Below are positions 6,258 through 13,839 of a DNA stretch of 14,993 bases, piece after piece. This DNA is from RGIG3701 sp017403345. Its GTDB lineage: Bacteria > Planctomycetota > Planctomycetia > Pirellulales > Thermoguttaceae. Within the stretch, counting starts at the first letter, position 1. Each line of letters opens with the position of its first letter. Below the pieces are notes generated by a model that ran no database searches, was not told the origin of the DNA, and was given only the letters and a program-made list of their open reading frames with translations. Made by a program: the position numbers and the translations under genes. The stretch is from the NCBI GenBank assembly GCA_017403345.1, contig JAFQOH010000029.1:1-14993 (forward strand), written 5' to 3'.

Positions 6258-8270
6258 TTAGTAAATTCCGTGCAGCGGGCCGCCCGGAGCGGCGAGGGCT
6301 TCCACGCGGCGGGTGATCTCCGGGTCCTCTTCTAGCTCGGGGGCATGGAAAGTCTTGCGGCGCGCATCGATCAGGAGTGAGCCTTCAAAACCGACGTGCC
6401 GATTTTCCACGGTAGGACCGATCCCGAAGACATCACGTGCCGGGTCGCTTTTGGTGAAGGTGGTCCACAAGAAATCGCGGACCGAAGCGGGGGCGCAGGA
6501 ATCCCGGTCCGTCAGAACGATCAGCGGGAAGGCGTTGAGCGGATCATGCGGCGAAAATGCGGCGCAAAACCGCTCTGCGAATCGTTCCGCATCATGCTGC
6601 GTTCCGTCGTCGCGCCATGGGGGAGCTTCCAAAAGCAGGATCCCCGGCAAAATGACCGTCCGTCGACCGATCTGAAATTTTTCCGGAATGGCGAGACCGT
6701 CGGAGTCTGTGTTCGCAGCGGTTCCGAAGGTTTCGGACCCCAAACCGGCAGTTGAACCGGCAGTTGAACCGGCAGGCAGAGAGGACGGTGAAAGCGGAAG
6801 CTCACGCGGAAGTGTGCGCCGGATAGGACCTGCGGCAGAGATGACCAGTTTGGAACCGCGATTGAAACCTCCGCCGGAATAGTCCAGCGTGTCGGTCGTC
6901 GTGCCGGTCTGGAAGTGGAGGTCCGTGCGCCAGTCCGCCCGCTGAAGCATATGGAGCAGAAAACGCGGAACATCCTGAACGTGCAGCTCCGGATCATCTT
7001 CGCCGGCTGCGATGAGCAGATACTTTGCGAGTGAAAGCTGACCCGTGCCGAGGATCGCATTTGCGAGCGTCAAGAGCTCCATCGGACGGCGCGGATCCTG
7101 GTACGGAACGTAGCGTTCTGATCCAATGGCAAGCAGAAGCGGATGAACTCCGCAGTCGTCGACCGCATGCACCTCACGGACTCCCGGGATCGTGTTCGGC
7201 ATGAGGTCTCGGACCATCTCGTGAATGAACTCACCGATCATCGAGTCTTCCTGCGGCGGGCGTCCCACGACCGTGAACGGCCAGACTGCGTCGCGGCGGC
7301 AGAAGATCTTTTCGACGTGCAGGACAGGAAAGTCATGCTCCAGACTGTAGTACCCCAAATGGTCGCCAAATGGACCTTCCCGCTTCAAAACGTCCGGGTC
7401 CAGCCAGCCGCACAGCGCGAAGTCCGCCTCGGCCGAAACGGGGAGAAGTGCTTGCGGTCCGACAGACTGAGTATTCGCCGTTCTGGAAACGTTGGCCATT
7501 CGGGGAACGTTGGCCATTCGGATCCTGCGCTGATTCAGAATGCCGGCAAAAAGGAGTTCGCTCATGCCTTCCGGAAGCGGCATGACGGCAGCGAGCGCCA
7601 TCGCGGGAGGCCCGCCAACGAAAACGTTGACTCGCAGTTTCTCGCCGCGCGCAATGGCCTGCGCATGGTGGATCCCGATCCCGCGGTGGATCTGGTAGTG
7701 GATCCCGACCTCATTTTGACCAAGGGCGGCCGAGTAGTCGTTTCCGTTCAGCTGAATGCGGTACATTCCGAGATTGGAGTGCAAGAGTCCCGGAGAATCA
7801 GGAGATTCCGAGTAGACTTGAGGCAGCGTGATGTAAGCTCCTCCGTCCTTCGGCCAGGAATGCAGATGCGGAAGTTCAGAAAGTGTGCAGGTCTCCTGAA
7901 AGACCGGCCCCGTCCGGACCCGTTTCGGCTGTGAGCACCAGCCGGCCCACGGAGTACGCCAAGTAAGATAGAGACCGGGACGGCGCATGAGATCGCCCGG
8001 ATCGACTCCAAGACGAAGGATCCGCGGCAGGATCTTGACCGCATCGCGGAAAATGTAATGGATCCGTTCCCGTGTGCCGAAAAGATTGCTCGCCATGGAA
8101 AAACGGCATCCCTGGACGTTTGAGAACCAGAGTGCCGGACCGCCGGCTGCGTAAACGCGGCGCTGGATCGCGGCCATTTCCAAATGCGGATCGACACACT
8201 GAGTGATCTCGATGAGCCTGCCGGTCCTGCGAAGGTCTTCTAGGCAGGCTCTCAAACTGCGGTATCCCAT
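6258..8270 (-). CDS. UbiD-family (prenylated-FMN) decarboxylase, long form (670 aa)
   Basis: UbiD enzymes reversibly decarboxylate unsaturated or aromatic acids with prenylated FMN made by UbiX; examples are the 4-hydroxy-3-polyprenylbenzoate and menaquinone-pathway steps. Family motifs visible are the N-terminal S-L-R-A-C-L-E-D-L-R start, F-x-N-V-x-G-C-R-F with A-S-N-L-F-G-T near 49-66, G-M-Y-R-I-Q near 168-173 (Arg171 is a candidate active-site Arg), H-Y-Q-I-H-R at 191-196, and the catalytic E-G-P-F-G-D-H at 298-304. It is longer than E. coli UbiD (about 500 aa), as are related proteins of planctomycetes. Two repetitive stretches (about 251-268 and 501-510) look like lineage-specific surface inserts. 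The ATG follows GGAG with 6-nt spacing and starts 9 bp after the HEAT-like gene, so the two are probably co-transcribed. Substrate is unknown; a quinone precursor is one possibility. No ubiX is visible. Confidence 0.88.
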   Translation of the reverse strand: MGYRSLRACLEDLRRTGRLIEITQCVDPHLEMAAIQRRVYAAGGPALWFSNVQGCRFSMASNLFGTRERIHYIFRDAVKILPRILRLGVDPGDLMRRPGLYLTWRTPWAGWCSQPKRVRTGPVFQETCTLSELPHLHSWPKDGGAYITLPQVYSESPDSPGLLHSNLGMYRIQLNGNDYSAALGQNEVGIHYQIHRGIGIHHAQAIARGEKLRVNVFVGGPPAMALAAVMPLPEGMSELLFAGILNQRRIRMANVPRMANVSRTANTQSVGPQALLPVSAEADFALCGWLDPDVLKREGPFGDHLGYYSLEHDFPVLHVEKIFCRRDAVWPFTVVGRPPQEDSMIGEFIHEMVRDLMPNTIPGVREVHAVDDCGVHPLLLAIGSERYVPYQDPRRPMELLTLANAILGTGQLSLAKYLLIAAGEDDPELHVQDVPRFLLHMLQRADWRTDLHFQTGTTTDTLDYSGGGFNRGSKLVISAAGPIRRTLPRELPLSPSSLPAGSTAGSTAGLGSETFGTAANTDSDGLAIPEKFQIGRRTVILPGILLLEAPPWRDDGTQHDAERFAERFCAAFSPHDPLNAFPLIVLTDRDSCAPASVRDFLWTTFTKSDPARDVFGIGPTVENRHVGFEGSLLIDARRKTFHAPELEEDPEITRRVEALAAPGGPLHGIY
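6744..6775. repeat. 12-bp in-frame repeat (GSTA) in the UbiD-family gene
   Basis: The unit ACCGGCAGTTGA occurs twice and then partially, encoding G-S-T-A-G-S-T-A-G-L at residues 501-510 of the UbiD-family protein. It lies in a Ser/Ala-rich loop between conserved segments and looks like a recent slippage expansion. Confidence 0.75.
7467..7520. repeat. 18-bp in-frame repeat (RMANVP) in the UbiD-family gene
   Basis: Three six-residue units, R-M-A-N-V-P, R-M-A-N-V-S and R-T-A-N-T-Q (residues 251-268), are encoded by an 18-bp unit. Two copies are nearly identical at DNA level and one is diverged. The insert sits just before the segment carrying the catalytic E-G-P-F-G-D motif. Confidence 0.75.
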
Positions 8271-8276
8271 TCCGGT

Positions 8277-8280
8277 CTCC
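8277..8280 (-). promoter_or_regulatory. Ribosome binding site of the UbiD-family gene overlapping the upstream stop codon
   Basis: On the minus strand the HEAT-like gene ends TAG, and its final G begins GGAG, which is followed after 6 nt by the ATG of the UbiD-family gene. This overlap supports translational coupling and fixes the start at 8270. Confidence 0.7.
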
Positions 8281-11200
8281 TAAATCGGCTCGATCTCCAT
8301 GTCCAGAGCGTCTTCCAAATCTTCGAGTTCCTCTTCGTTCAGGTCCGCGTCTTCCGGTTCATCGTCGGCATTCGCGTCTTCATCCGCGGCCGGCTCATCA
8401 TTGGCATCCGCGTCTTCGTCGGCGTCCAGCTCATCTTCGGGAAGTTCCTCGTCGGAGGAGCCATCCTCTTCATCGAGTGGACCTTCTTCCAGAGCTTTTT
8501 CGTTTTCGTCCATGAATTCCTCGTCCTCATCGAGTTCCTCTTCATCGAGTTCCTCTTCATCGAGTTCCTCTTCATCGAGTTCCTCTTCATCGAGTTCCTC
8601 TTCATCGAGTTCCTCTTCGTCGAGTTCCTCTTCGTCGAGATCTTCTTCGTCGAGATCTTCTTCGTCGAGATCTTCCTCATCGAGATCTTCCTCATCGTCA
8701 GACTCCTCCGCGTCGGAATCTTCCTCTGGATCTTCTACCGGAGGCACTTCCACGTCAAGGCTAAGGTCAGGAACGGCATTCGGATCCAGCGGAGCTTCCA
8801 GCGCGTCGAGAACGAGTCCGCGAACTTCGAGGAGTTTTGCTTTTTTGACGGGCGTTTCATTGTATAGATCGTAGAATTCACCGATCTGATCTGCCGTCAT
8901 GAGGACTCCGAAGCGCAGCGTACTTTCACGCAGCAGACGCGCAGCCCGTTTTGAAGCAGAGTAGCTGAAGGTTCCCGACGTGCCGATGAAAGCCAGCGTC
9001 TGCTGAGCCTGCGGCGTTCCCGTCCAGCGAAGGACTTCCAGCGCCTCCTTGAGAAATTCCGGATAGAAGTAGATCTTCATCACCGGCGGGATCAGTTTGG
9101 TGATGTCGTAGATCCGCAGCGGTTCGCGATCCCATTGGGCAGTGGGATCCGGCTCCGTTTCTTTGGAAGAGTCGGGCGTTTGGGCATCTGGGAGAGATTC
9201 GCCGGCTGCAAGCAGGGAATCGAGTTCCTCGTCTGCTTCCGTGTCGGCATTTTCGTCCTCGGATCCTGCGTCGGCATTTTCAGCATCGGGAGCATCTTCC
9301 TCGGATCCCGCGTTGACAGATCCTGCGTTTTCAAGGATCGAGGGATCCATGGCGTCGGTTTTTACGGCAGGAGACGCATTGAAACGGCGTTTCTGGACCC
9401 ATCCGCTTTGATGGGAGCGAATGATGTCGCGAGTCCAAAGGAGGACCGCCCGCGTTTCTGCGATCCGCTGTTTGTCTTGGAGGTTCACGGAGGTCTTGAT
9501 CCGGCCGGCAAGAGAAAGAAGGAGCGCAAGGTCTTCATTTCTTGACGGGTACGGATACCAGATGCATTTGGGGATCCTCTCCGCGAGCTGCTGGGCGAGT
9601 TTGAAATCGTCCGGCCACGCAAGCAAAACGATTGGAACGTCTGCTGTTCTGGGATCCAATCCGATCTGCTGGATCAGGAGGTCCGAATTGGTTTCCAGAA
9701 GCCGAACGTTCATCAGGATCATCGTGTAGTCGCAGAATTGGAGGCCTTTTTCAAGGATCTCGCGCGGTGACGTAGCGATTTCGTAGCCAAGTTCAAATTG
9801 GCGCAGCTGTCCGCCGAGCGACATTGCTTCCGCAGTCGTCATTTCGCCGATGAGGACTTTTGAACGTCCGTTTGTCTGGAGGAACCAAGCAAGCGTGTCC
9901 GTGAGGCGCGACGAGCCGGTGAACGGTTTCTGCGGGTCAAGTTTCATGATGGCCTGAACTGCGGCGAAACGCAGAAGACGATTCGGCGTGTGCAGCGCCA
10001 TGACCAGCGGCGAGTAGCTTTTTTCGTGTGCAACGCAAAGGGAGGGATCCGTGACCGTATGACCTTTGCGGGCTGGGATCGCCTGCAGAAGGGTTTCATC
10101 TCCTTTTTCCCCAAGTGCCAAAACTGCCATGATCGCCGCATCGTAGAATTTGGCATCGAGGCATTCCAGCAGATAGGATTCGATCTCCGAGAGGGAAAAT
10201 TCCTCTTTTACCCGCTGGAATTCCGCAGTCTGAATGATCTGGTCCGATTTCAGCTTGGTTTCCGTGAAGGTGTGGAAGGTCGTGACGTACTCTGACGTCG
10301 TCATGAAAAGCATTCGGCGCGCCAGCGGATCTTCCGGGAAAATGTTCCAGAGCGCTTTTGCGAGCCGGTAGGAGTTCAGACGGTACTTCATGAGGCGATT
10401 GGCGGTCATGGGTTGGAGCGTTTCTTCTTCCGGGACCCAGCGCCAAATGACTTCGATCGTGTCCACATTGCCGGAGTTTTCGATCAGTTTTTTCTCGTAC
10501 TGGAGCCGCGCGAGCTGTTTTTCAAGGAACTTTCGCTGCGTCACGGAGGTCAGCGTTCGGAGTGAGAAAAGTTTCTGGATCGCTTTTTTGGCTTTTTCGT
10601 GAAGCGCTTTTGCGCCGTCTTCATTTTTCGTGTTTTCTGTCCCGTCTGCTTCGACTGCCGTTGCGTAGAAGAGGTGCATCAGCGCTTCCGGATTATTGCG
10701 GGAGGCCTGCGCGTAAAGCAGATCGACGGCAGCCAGTTGGAGGGCTTCCGAGTTCGATTCCAGGCAGGCTGCGGCGGCGCTCGTGAGTCCTTCGCCGAAC
10801 ATGAGGAGCATTTTTTCCAGAACTTTCCGTTCGGACTCTTCCTCTCTATCTGCGTAATTTTCGATCAGTGCCGGAATGGAACGGGAACGGTACGCCATGA
10901 GTTCGGTTTCCGCAACTTTCCGCTCCTCTTCACTTTCGCTGAAAAGCTGGTCGATCATTTCCTGGATGAATTCCGGGTCGGAATGGAATCGATTTTCGAG
11001 TGACCTGAGAATGAATTTCCCGAATGCGATCCCGGCTGGTGCGATCTTTTCGTTCTCTGAAAGGGTGACGAAATACGCTCGTCCGTAGGTCGTGACCAGA
11101 CGCGTGACGTCATCTTCAGTCGGAGACGCATCCATCGCTTTCTGGTAGAAAAGATTTGCCAGATCGAAACGCTGAAGTGCCGCGAAATCCCGGGCTGCTG

Positions 11201-11708
11201 CGACCAGTTCCGGAACGGTCTGCGGATCTGAGGCAAGGATCTCGCGGATCGAAGCGTCACCGTACTTCCAGTCCTTGATGGAGTAAAGCGTGTCGTTCTG
11301 GTACTCTTCGAGAAGAGAGTCCTTAATGTCCGGGTTTTCATCTGTTTCGTCCGAGCCCGCCTCGCCGGAATCCGGATCTTCCGCATCCTCGCCGTCTTCT
11401 TCGTCTACTTCTTCATCGCCCAAGTCGTCGGCTTCTTCGTCGCCCAAGTCGTCAGCTTCTTCGTCGTCGAAGTCGTCGGCCTCTTCGTCGTCGAAGAAAT
11501 CCTCCTCTTCGTCAGAAAAATCATCTTCTTCAGTGTCCTGTGCGCAGGTCTCCGCAAGAAAAATTCCCGCAAACGGCTGGTTTTCCGGTACGAACGCACC
11601 CGAAATGAAGAGGAATGCGCTTAAAAATACCAGGAAAAGAAGGTTTTCTTTCGTGGAACGGGCGAATTTCAGTTGAACGGTCATTTTTCCTGCTTTCATA
11701 TTTTTCAA
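8280..11708 (-). CDS. Exported acidic HEAT-like protein with a pseudo-receiver domain (1142 aa)
   Basis: The function is not recognised. The N-terminus looks like a Sec signal: basic residues, a hydrophobic core at about 22-40, and a plausible cleavage after A-E-T-C-A-Q (about 57). The mature N-terminus is highly acidic with four 8-residue D-D-E-E-A-D-D type units (72-103). A helical, HEAT/Armadillo-like region follows (clearest at about 255-350 and 565-600), possibly with TPR character near 165-195. Residues 616-735 resemble a response-regulator receiver: K-V-L-I-G-E, Y-E-I-A-T-S-P, M-I-L-M-N-V, V-P-I-V-L-L-A and I-W-Y-P-Y-P. The usual phospho-Asp is Asn667, the switch Thr is Ala and the conserved Lys is Tyr, so it should not be phosphorylated. 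Another helical block (about 865-975) leads to the acidic tail with eleven L-D-E-E units (1009-1063). The start is uncertain: ATG 11708, 11699 or 11684, the last preceded by AGGA. It heads a unit with the UbiD-family gene. A scaffold or cation-binding role is speculation. Confidence 0.8.
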   Translation of the reverse strand: MKNMKAGKMTVQLKFARSTKENLLFLVFLSAFLFISGAFVPENQPFAGIFLAETCAQDTEEDDFSDEEEDFFDDEEADDFDDEEADDLGDEEADDLGDEEVDEEDGEDAEDPDSGEAGSDETDENPDIKDSLLEEYQNDTLYSIKDWKYGDASIREILASDPQTVPELVAAARDFAALQRFDLANLFYQKAMDASPTEDDVTRLVTTYGRAYFVTLSENEKIAPAGIAFGKFILRSLENRFHSDPEFIQEMIDQLFSESEEERKVAETELMAYRSRSIPALIENYADREEESERKVLEKMLLMFGEGLTSAAAACLESNSEALQLAAVDLLYAQASRNNPEALMHLFYATAVEADGTENTKNEDGAKALHEKAKKAIQKLFSLRTLTSVTQRKFLEKQLARLQYEKKLIENSGNVDTIEVIWRWVPEEETLQPMTANRLMKYRLNSYRLAKALWNIFPEDPLARRMLFMTTSEYVTTFHTFTETKLKSDQIIQTAEFQRVKEEFSLSEIESYLLECLDAKFYDAAIMAVLALGEKGDETLLQAIPARKGHTVTDPSLCVAHEKSYSPLVMALHTPNRLLRFAAVQAIMKLDPQKPFTGSSRLTDTLAWFLQTNGRSKVLIGEMTTAEAMSLGGQLRQFELGYEIATSPREILEKGLQFCDYTMILMNVRLLETNSDLLIQQIGLDPRTADVPIVLLAWPDDFKLAQQLAERIPKCIWYPYPSRNEDLALLLSLAGRIKTSVNLQDKQRIAETRAVLLWTRDIIRSHQSGWVQKRRFNASPAVKTDAMDPSILENAGSVNAGSEEDAPDAENADAGSEDENADTEADEELDSLLAAGESLPDAQTPDSSKETEPDPTAQWDREPLRIYDITKLIPPVMKIYFYPEFLKEALEVLRWTGTPQAQQTLAFIGTSGTFSYSASKRAARLLRESTLRFGVLMTADQIGEFYDLYNETPVKKAKLLEVRGLVLDALEAPLDPNAVPDLSLDVEVPPVEDPEEDSDAEESDDEEDLDEEDLDEEDLDEEDLDEEELDEEELDEEELDEEELDEEELDEEELDEEELDEDEEFMDENEKALEEGPLDEEDGSSDEELPEDELDADEDADANDEPAADEDANADDEPEDADLNEEELEDLEDALDMEIEPI
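8520..8684. repeat. Eleven 15-bp repeats encoding L-D-E-E-(E/D)
   Basis: A 15-bp unit (plus-strand core CGAGTTCCTCTTCAT or CGAGATCTTCTTCGT) recurs with exact spacing, its CGAG falling at 8531, 8546 and so on to 8681. The first four units of the protein carry L-D-E-E-D and the rest mostly L-D-E-E-E, and synonymous differences cluster by neighbour, as expected from stepwise duplication. The opposite strand reads as poly-serine, which is an artefact. Confidence 0.9.
11400..11495. repeat. Four 24-bp repeats encoding acidic octapeptides
   Basis: Residues 72-103 of the HEAT-like protein are four 8-residue units: F-D-D-E-E-A-D-D twice, L-G-D-E-E-A-D-D, then the diverged L-G-D-E-E-V-D-E. They directly follow the predicted signal peptide region. 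Adjacent copies are nearly identical at DNA level. Confidence 0.85.
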
Positions 11709-11906
11709 GGATTGGCGAAAGGCTGTACGAAATAAACGGCGCGGTTCGCAAGATCCAGCCGAAACGTTCTTTTACCGCGTCGTTTCAGCTGGACCCCAGA
11801 GCACACAGTTTCCGGTTCAGGTTCGGAAATTTGCATGCGTTTCAGTCTATTGGGCTTTGCTCTTGGTCTTTTTTTGACTCAGGTCTGGTCTTTTTTTGAC
11901 TCAGGT
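11709..11906. other. Gap between argH and the HEAT-like gene
   Basis: About 200 bp separate the two minus-strand genes. The right part holds two of the 22-bp tandem units. The rest shows no gene and no confident promoter; TTGCGA followed after 18 bp by TACAGC on the minus strand is too weak to call. No hairpin terminator for argH was found. Confidence 0.35.
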
Positions 11907-11924
11907 CTAGTCTTTTTTTGACTC
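11859..11924. repeat. Three 22-bp tandem units spanning the argH stop codon
   Basis: Three near-identical 22-bp units (ending at 11880, 11902 and 11924) each carry CTTTTTTTGACTC. The unit at 11903-11924 contains the last codons and stop (TAG, 11907-11909) of argH; the other two lie downstream in the non-coding gap. One base difference (CTAG versus CCAG on the minus strand) distinguishes the stop-containing copy. The minus-strand RNA carries A7 in every copy. Confidence 0.85.
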
Positions 11925-13328
11925 TTCGCTGGTTTCTTCCATTCGTTTTTTCCAGGCATCGATCTGGGCACGGACCTGAACGGCGGCGGTGGAACCGTAG
12001 CTCTGGAAAGCCTCGATGGCTTTGCGTGTACCGAGGATCTCGTAGACCGATCCATCCAGTTCTGGGCATTCTGCCTGAAATTCCGAAAGCGGAAGGTCCG
12101 CCAGCGCGATCCCGCGGTTCATAGCGCTTCGAACCAGACGCCCGACCATTCCGTGCGCGGTACGCTGCGGGATGCCGCGTTTGATGAGGAATTCCATGAA
12201 AGTCGTGGCGTCAAGGTAGCCTTTTTCGAGACGTTCGTTGATCGCGTACCGATTCAGCTGGGCGTCGCGCACCATGTCGGCGGCAAGGTCCAGCGAGGCA
12301 GAAACGGTGTCGAATGCGTCGAAAACGGGCTCTTTGTCTTCCTGAAGGTCGCGATTGTACGCAAGGATCAGCCCCTTTACCAGCACCATGAGCGTCTGAA
12401 GATCGCCGATTACGCGGGCAGTTTTTCCGCGGATGAGTTCCAGAAGGTCCGGATTGACTTTCTGCGGCATGATGCTCGAGCCGGTGCAGAATTTCTGGGG
12501 GAGTTTGATGAAATTGAACTCGCAGGTCGACCAGAGGATCCACTCTTCGGCCCACGTGCTGAGGTGCTCGGCGATGAGGGCGAGGCAGAACGTGAATTCC
12601 AGTGCGAAATCCCGGTCGCTCGAAACGTCGAGCGAGTTCGCGGCGACGCGCTCAAAGTCCAGCAGCCGTGCCGTTTCGAAACGGTCGATCGGAATGGAAG
12701 TTCCGGCCAGTGCCGCTGCACCGAGAGAGAGCGTGTTGACGCGTTTTCGGCAGTCGGCGAGACGCTCCCGGTCACGTGCGTATTTTTCCACGTAGCAAAG
12801 CCAGTAGTGCGGCGCCAGGACCGGCTGTGCGCGCTGCGTGTGCGTAAATGCAGGCATGATGCAGTCGAAATCTGCATCGCATCGGTCGATGAAGGCTTTC
12901 TGGAGATTCCGGAGCAGACCGTCCAGAATGTCGATCGCGTCACGGACCCAGAGACGGAAATCTGTCGAGACCTGGTCGTTCCGGCTTCGTCCGGTGTGGA
13001 GCTTGCGGCCGGTGTCGCCGATCCGTTCGATCAGCGCTTTTTCCACGTGCATGTGAATGTCTTCGAGTTTGATCGAGTACTCAAAATTACCGGCTTCGAT
13101 GTCCTTGAGGATGCTTTCCAGACCGTCACAGATGGCGGTTTTTTCTTCGGACGTCAGGATCCCGACCTTTTCCAGCATCGAAGCGTGTGCCTGGGACCCG
13201 CGGATGTCCTGGAGGTACAGACGGCTGTCGAAACTGATGCTTTCGGTAAATTTTTCCATTCTCGGATCGGCGGCTTCTTCAAAAACTCCGCCCCATGCCT
13301 TACTGGCGGCCTGCGACTTTTTGCTCAC
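11907..13328 (-). CDS. argH: Argininosuccinate lyase ArgH
   Basis: ArgH cleaves argininosuccinate to arginine and fumarate, the last step of arginine synthesis, as a cytoplasmic homotetramer of the fumarase/aspartase superfamily. Visible motifs (numbered from an upstream ATG at 13385) are W-G-G-V-F near 31-35, L-H-T-G-R-S-R-N-D-Q at 129-138, F-T-H-T-Q-R-A-Q-P around His182, and the superfamily signature G-S-S-I-M-P-Q-K-V-N-P at 302-312 containing the catalytic serine loop. I chose the GTG at 13328 (473 aa). It follows AGGA with 8-nt spacing and puts W-G-G near residue 12, as usual in the family. The ATG at 13385 would add 19 residues and has no ribosome binding site. The C-terminal E-S-K-K-D is part of a tandem DNA repeat. 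No other arg genes are visible. Confidence 0.93.
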   Translation of the reverse strand: MSKKSQAASKAWGGVFEEAADPRMEKFTESISFDSRLYLQDIRGSQAHASMLEKVGILTSEEKTAICDGLESILKDIEAGNFEYSIKLEDIHMHVEKALIERIGDTGRKLHTGRSRNDQVSTDFRLWVRDAIDILDGLLRNLQKAFIDRCDADFDCIMPAFTHTQRAQPVLAPHYWLCYVEKYARDRERLADCRKRVNTLSLGAAALAGTSIPIDRFETARLLDFERVAANSLDVSSDRDFALEFTFCLALIAEHLSTWAEEWILWSTCEFNFIKLPQKFCTGSSIMPQKVNPDLLELIRGKTARVIGDLQTLMVLVKGLILAYNRDLQEDKEPVFDAFDTVSASLDLAADMVRDAQLNRYAINERLEKGYLDATTFMEFLIKRGIPQRTAHGMVGRLVRSAMNRGIALADLPLSEFQAECPELDGSVYEILGTRKAIEAFQSYGSTAAVQVRAQIDAWKKRMEETSEESKKD

Positions 13329-13839
13329 GATTCGGTTCCTGTTCTGATTTGCGTTTTCTATTTTGCAGCTCTCCCTGACGGCCATTTACGGGAAACGCGC
13401 ACTTTAAAAATGCGTGCATCGGTCTTGGAATGCGCGGGGAGCTTGCAGTTAATGCGGTGGGGCCCGAGCTGTTCCGTTTGCGCACAGTTGGCCGCCGCCA
13501 CTTCAAATTTTTTCTTTAAAATCAAATTGAGGAGCGATGGGAATGTTCCTTAATCTTTTCATTCGGCAAAATGTTCCGATTGCACTTAATTTTAGCGTTG
13601 AATTTCACAAAAAAAGAATCTATTTTGTGTTGAGTTTAACGAGTTTGTCTGTTTTGAGGGGATCGTCTTTGGGGGAGATGCTGCTGAAAATACTTTTTTT
13701 AAGAATTGGGTAAATTTTGCCGATATTTTGAGGTAGGGAGCCTCGCGTCTCCGGAGCGTGCCGGTGATGCTGTTTTTCCTAGATTCGGAATTTTGGGATC
13801 CGCTCCATTTCATTTTGATCCATTGGGAACTCGTTGGTG
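13329..13839. other. Divergent intergenic region between argH and the motor-switch-like gene
   Basis: About 510 bp without a convincing gene. The part at 13500-13740 is clearly more AT-rich than its surroundings and presumably carries the divergent promoters. The reading frames here are short, low in hydrophobic content and lack ribosome binding sites. The palindrome CTCCGGAG at about 13750-13757 is short and not followed by a T-run. No tRNA-like or riboswitch-like fold was recognised. Confidence 0.4.
13598..13626 (+). promoter_or_regulatory. Weak promoter candidate upstream of the right-edge gene
   Basis: TTGAAT (13598-13603) and TATTTT (13621-13626) are separated by 17 bp on the plus strand. 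The surrounding DNA is AT-rich, so such matches are expected by chance, and the leader to the ATG at 13840 would be about 205 nt. Confidence 0.2.

Noticed and set aside
8299..8874. Long plus-strand frame of almost pure serine
   Set aside because: It is the antisense reading of the acidic L-D-E-E repeat (Asp/Glu codons read as Ser on the other strand); it has no start context or independent support.
11859..11924. Rho-independent terminator at the T7 runs after argH
   Set aside because: argH is on the minus strand, so its RNA carries A-runs here, and no stem precedes them.
12153..13553. 466-codon open frame antisense to argH
   Set aside because: argH is certain from its motifs. The antisense frame has no recognisable domain and is kept open by codon bias on the coding strand.
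13592..13813. Small 73-residue minus-strand protein in the AT-rich gap
   Set aside because: It is basic and Ser/Lys-rich, has no ribosome binding site, and lies in DNA that looks like a promoter region.
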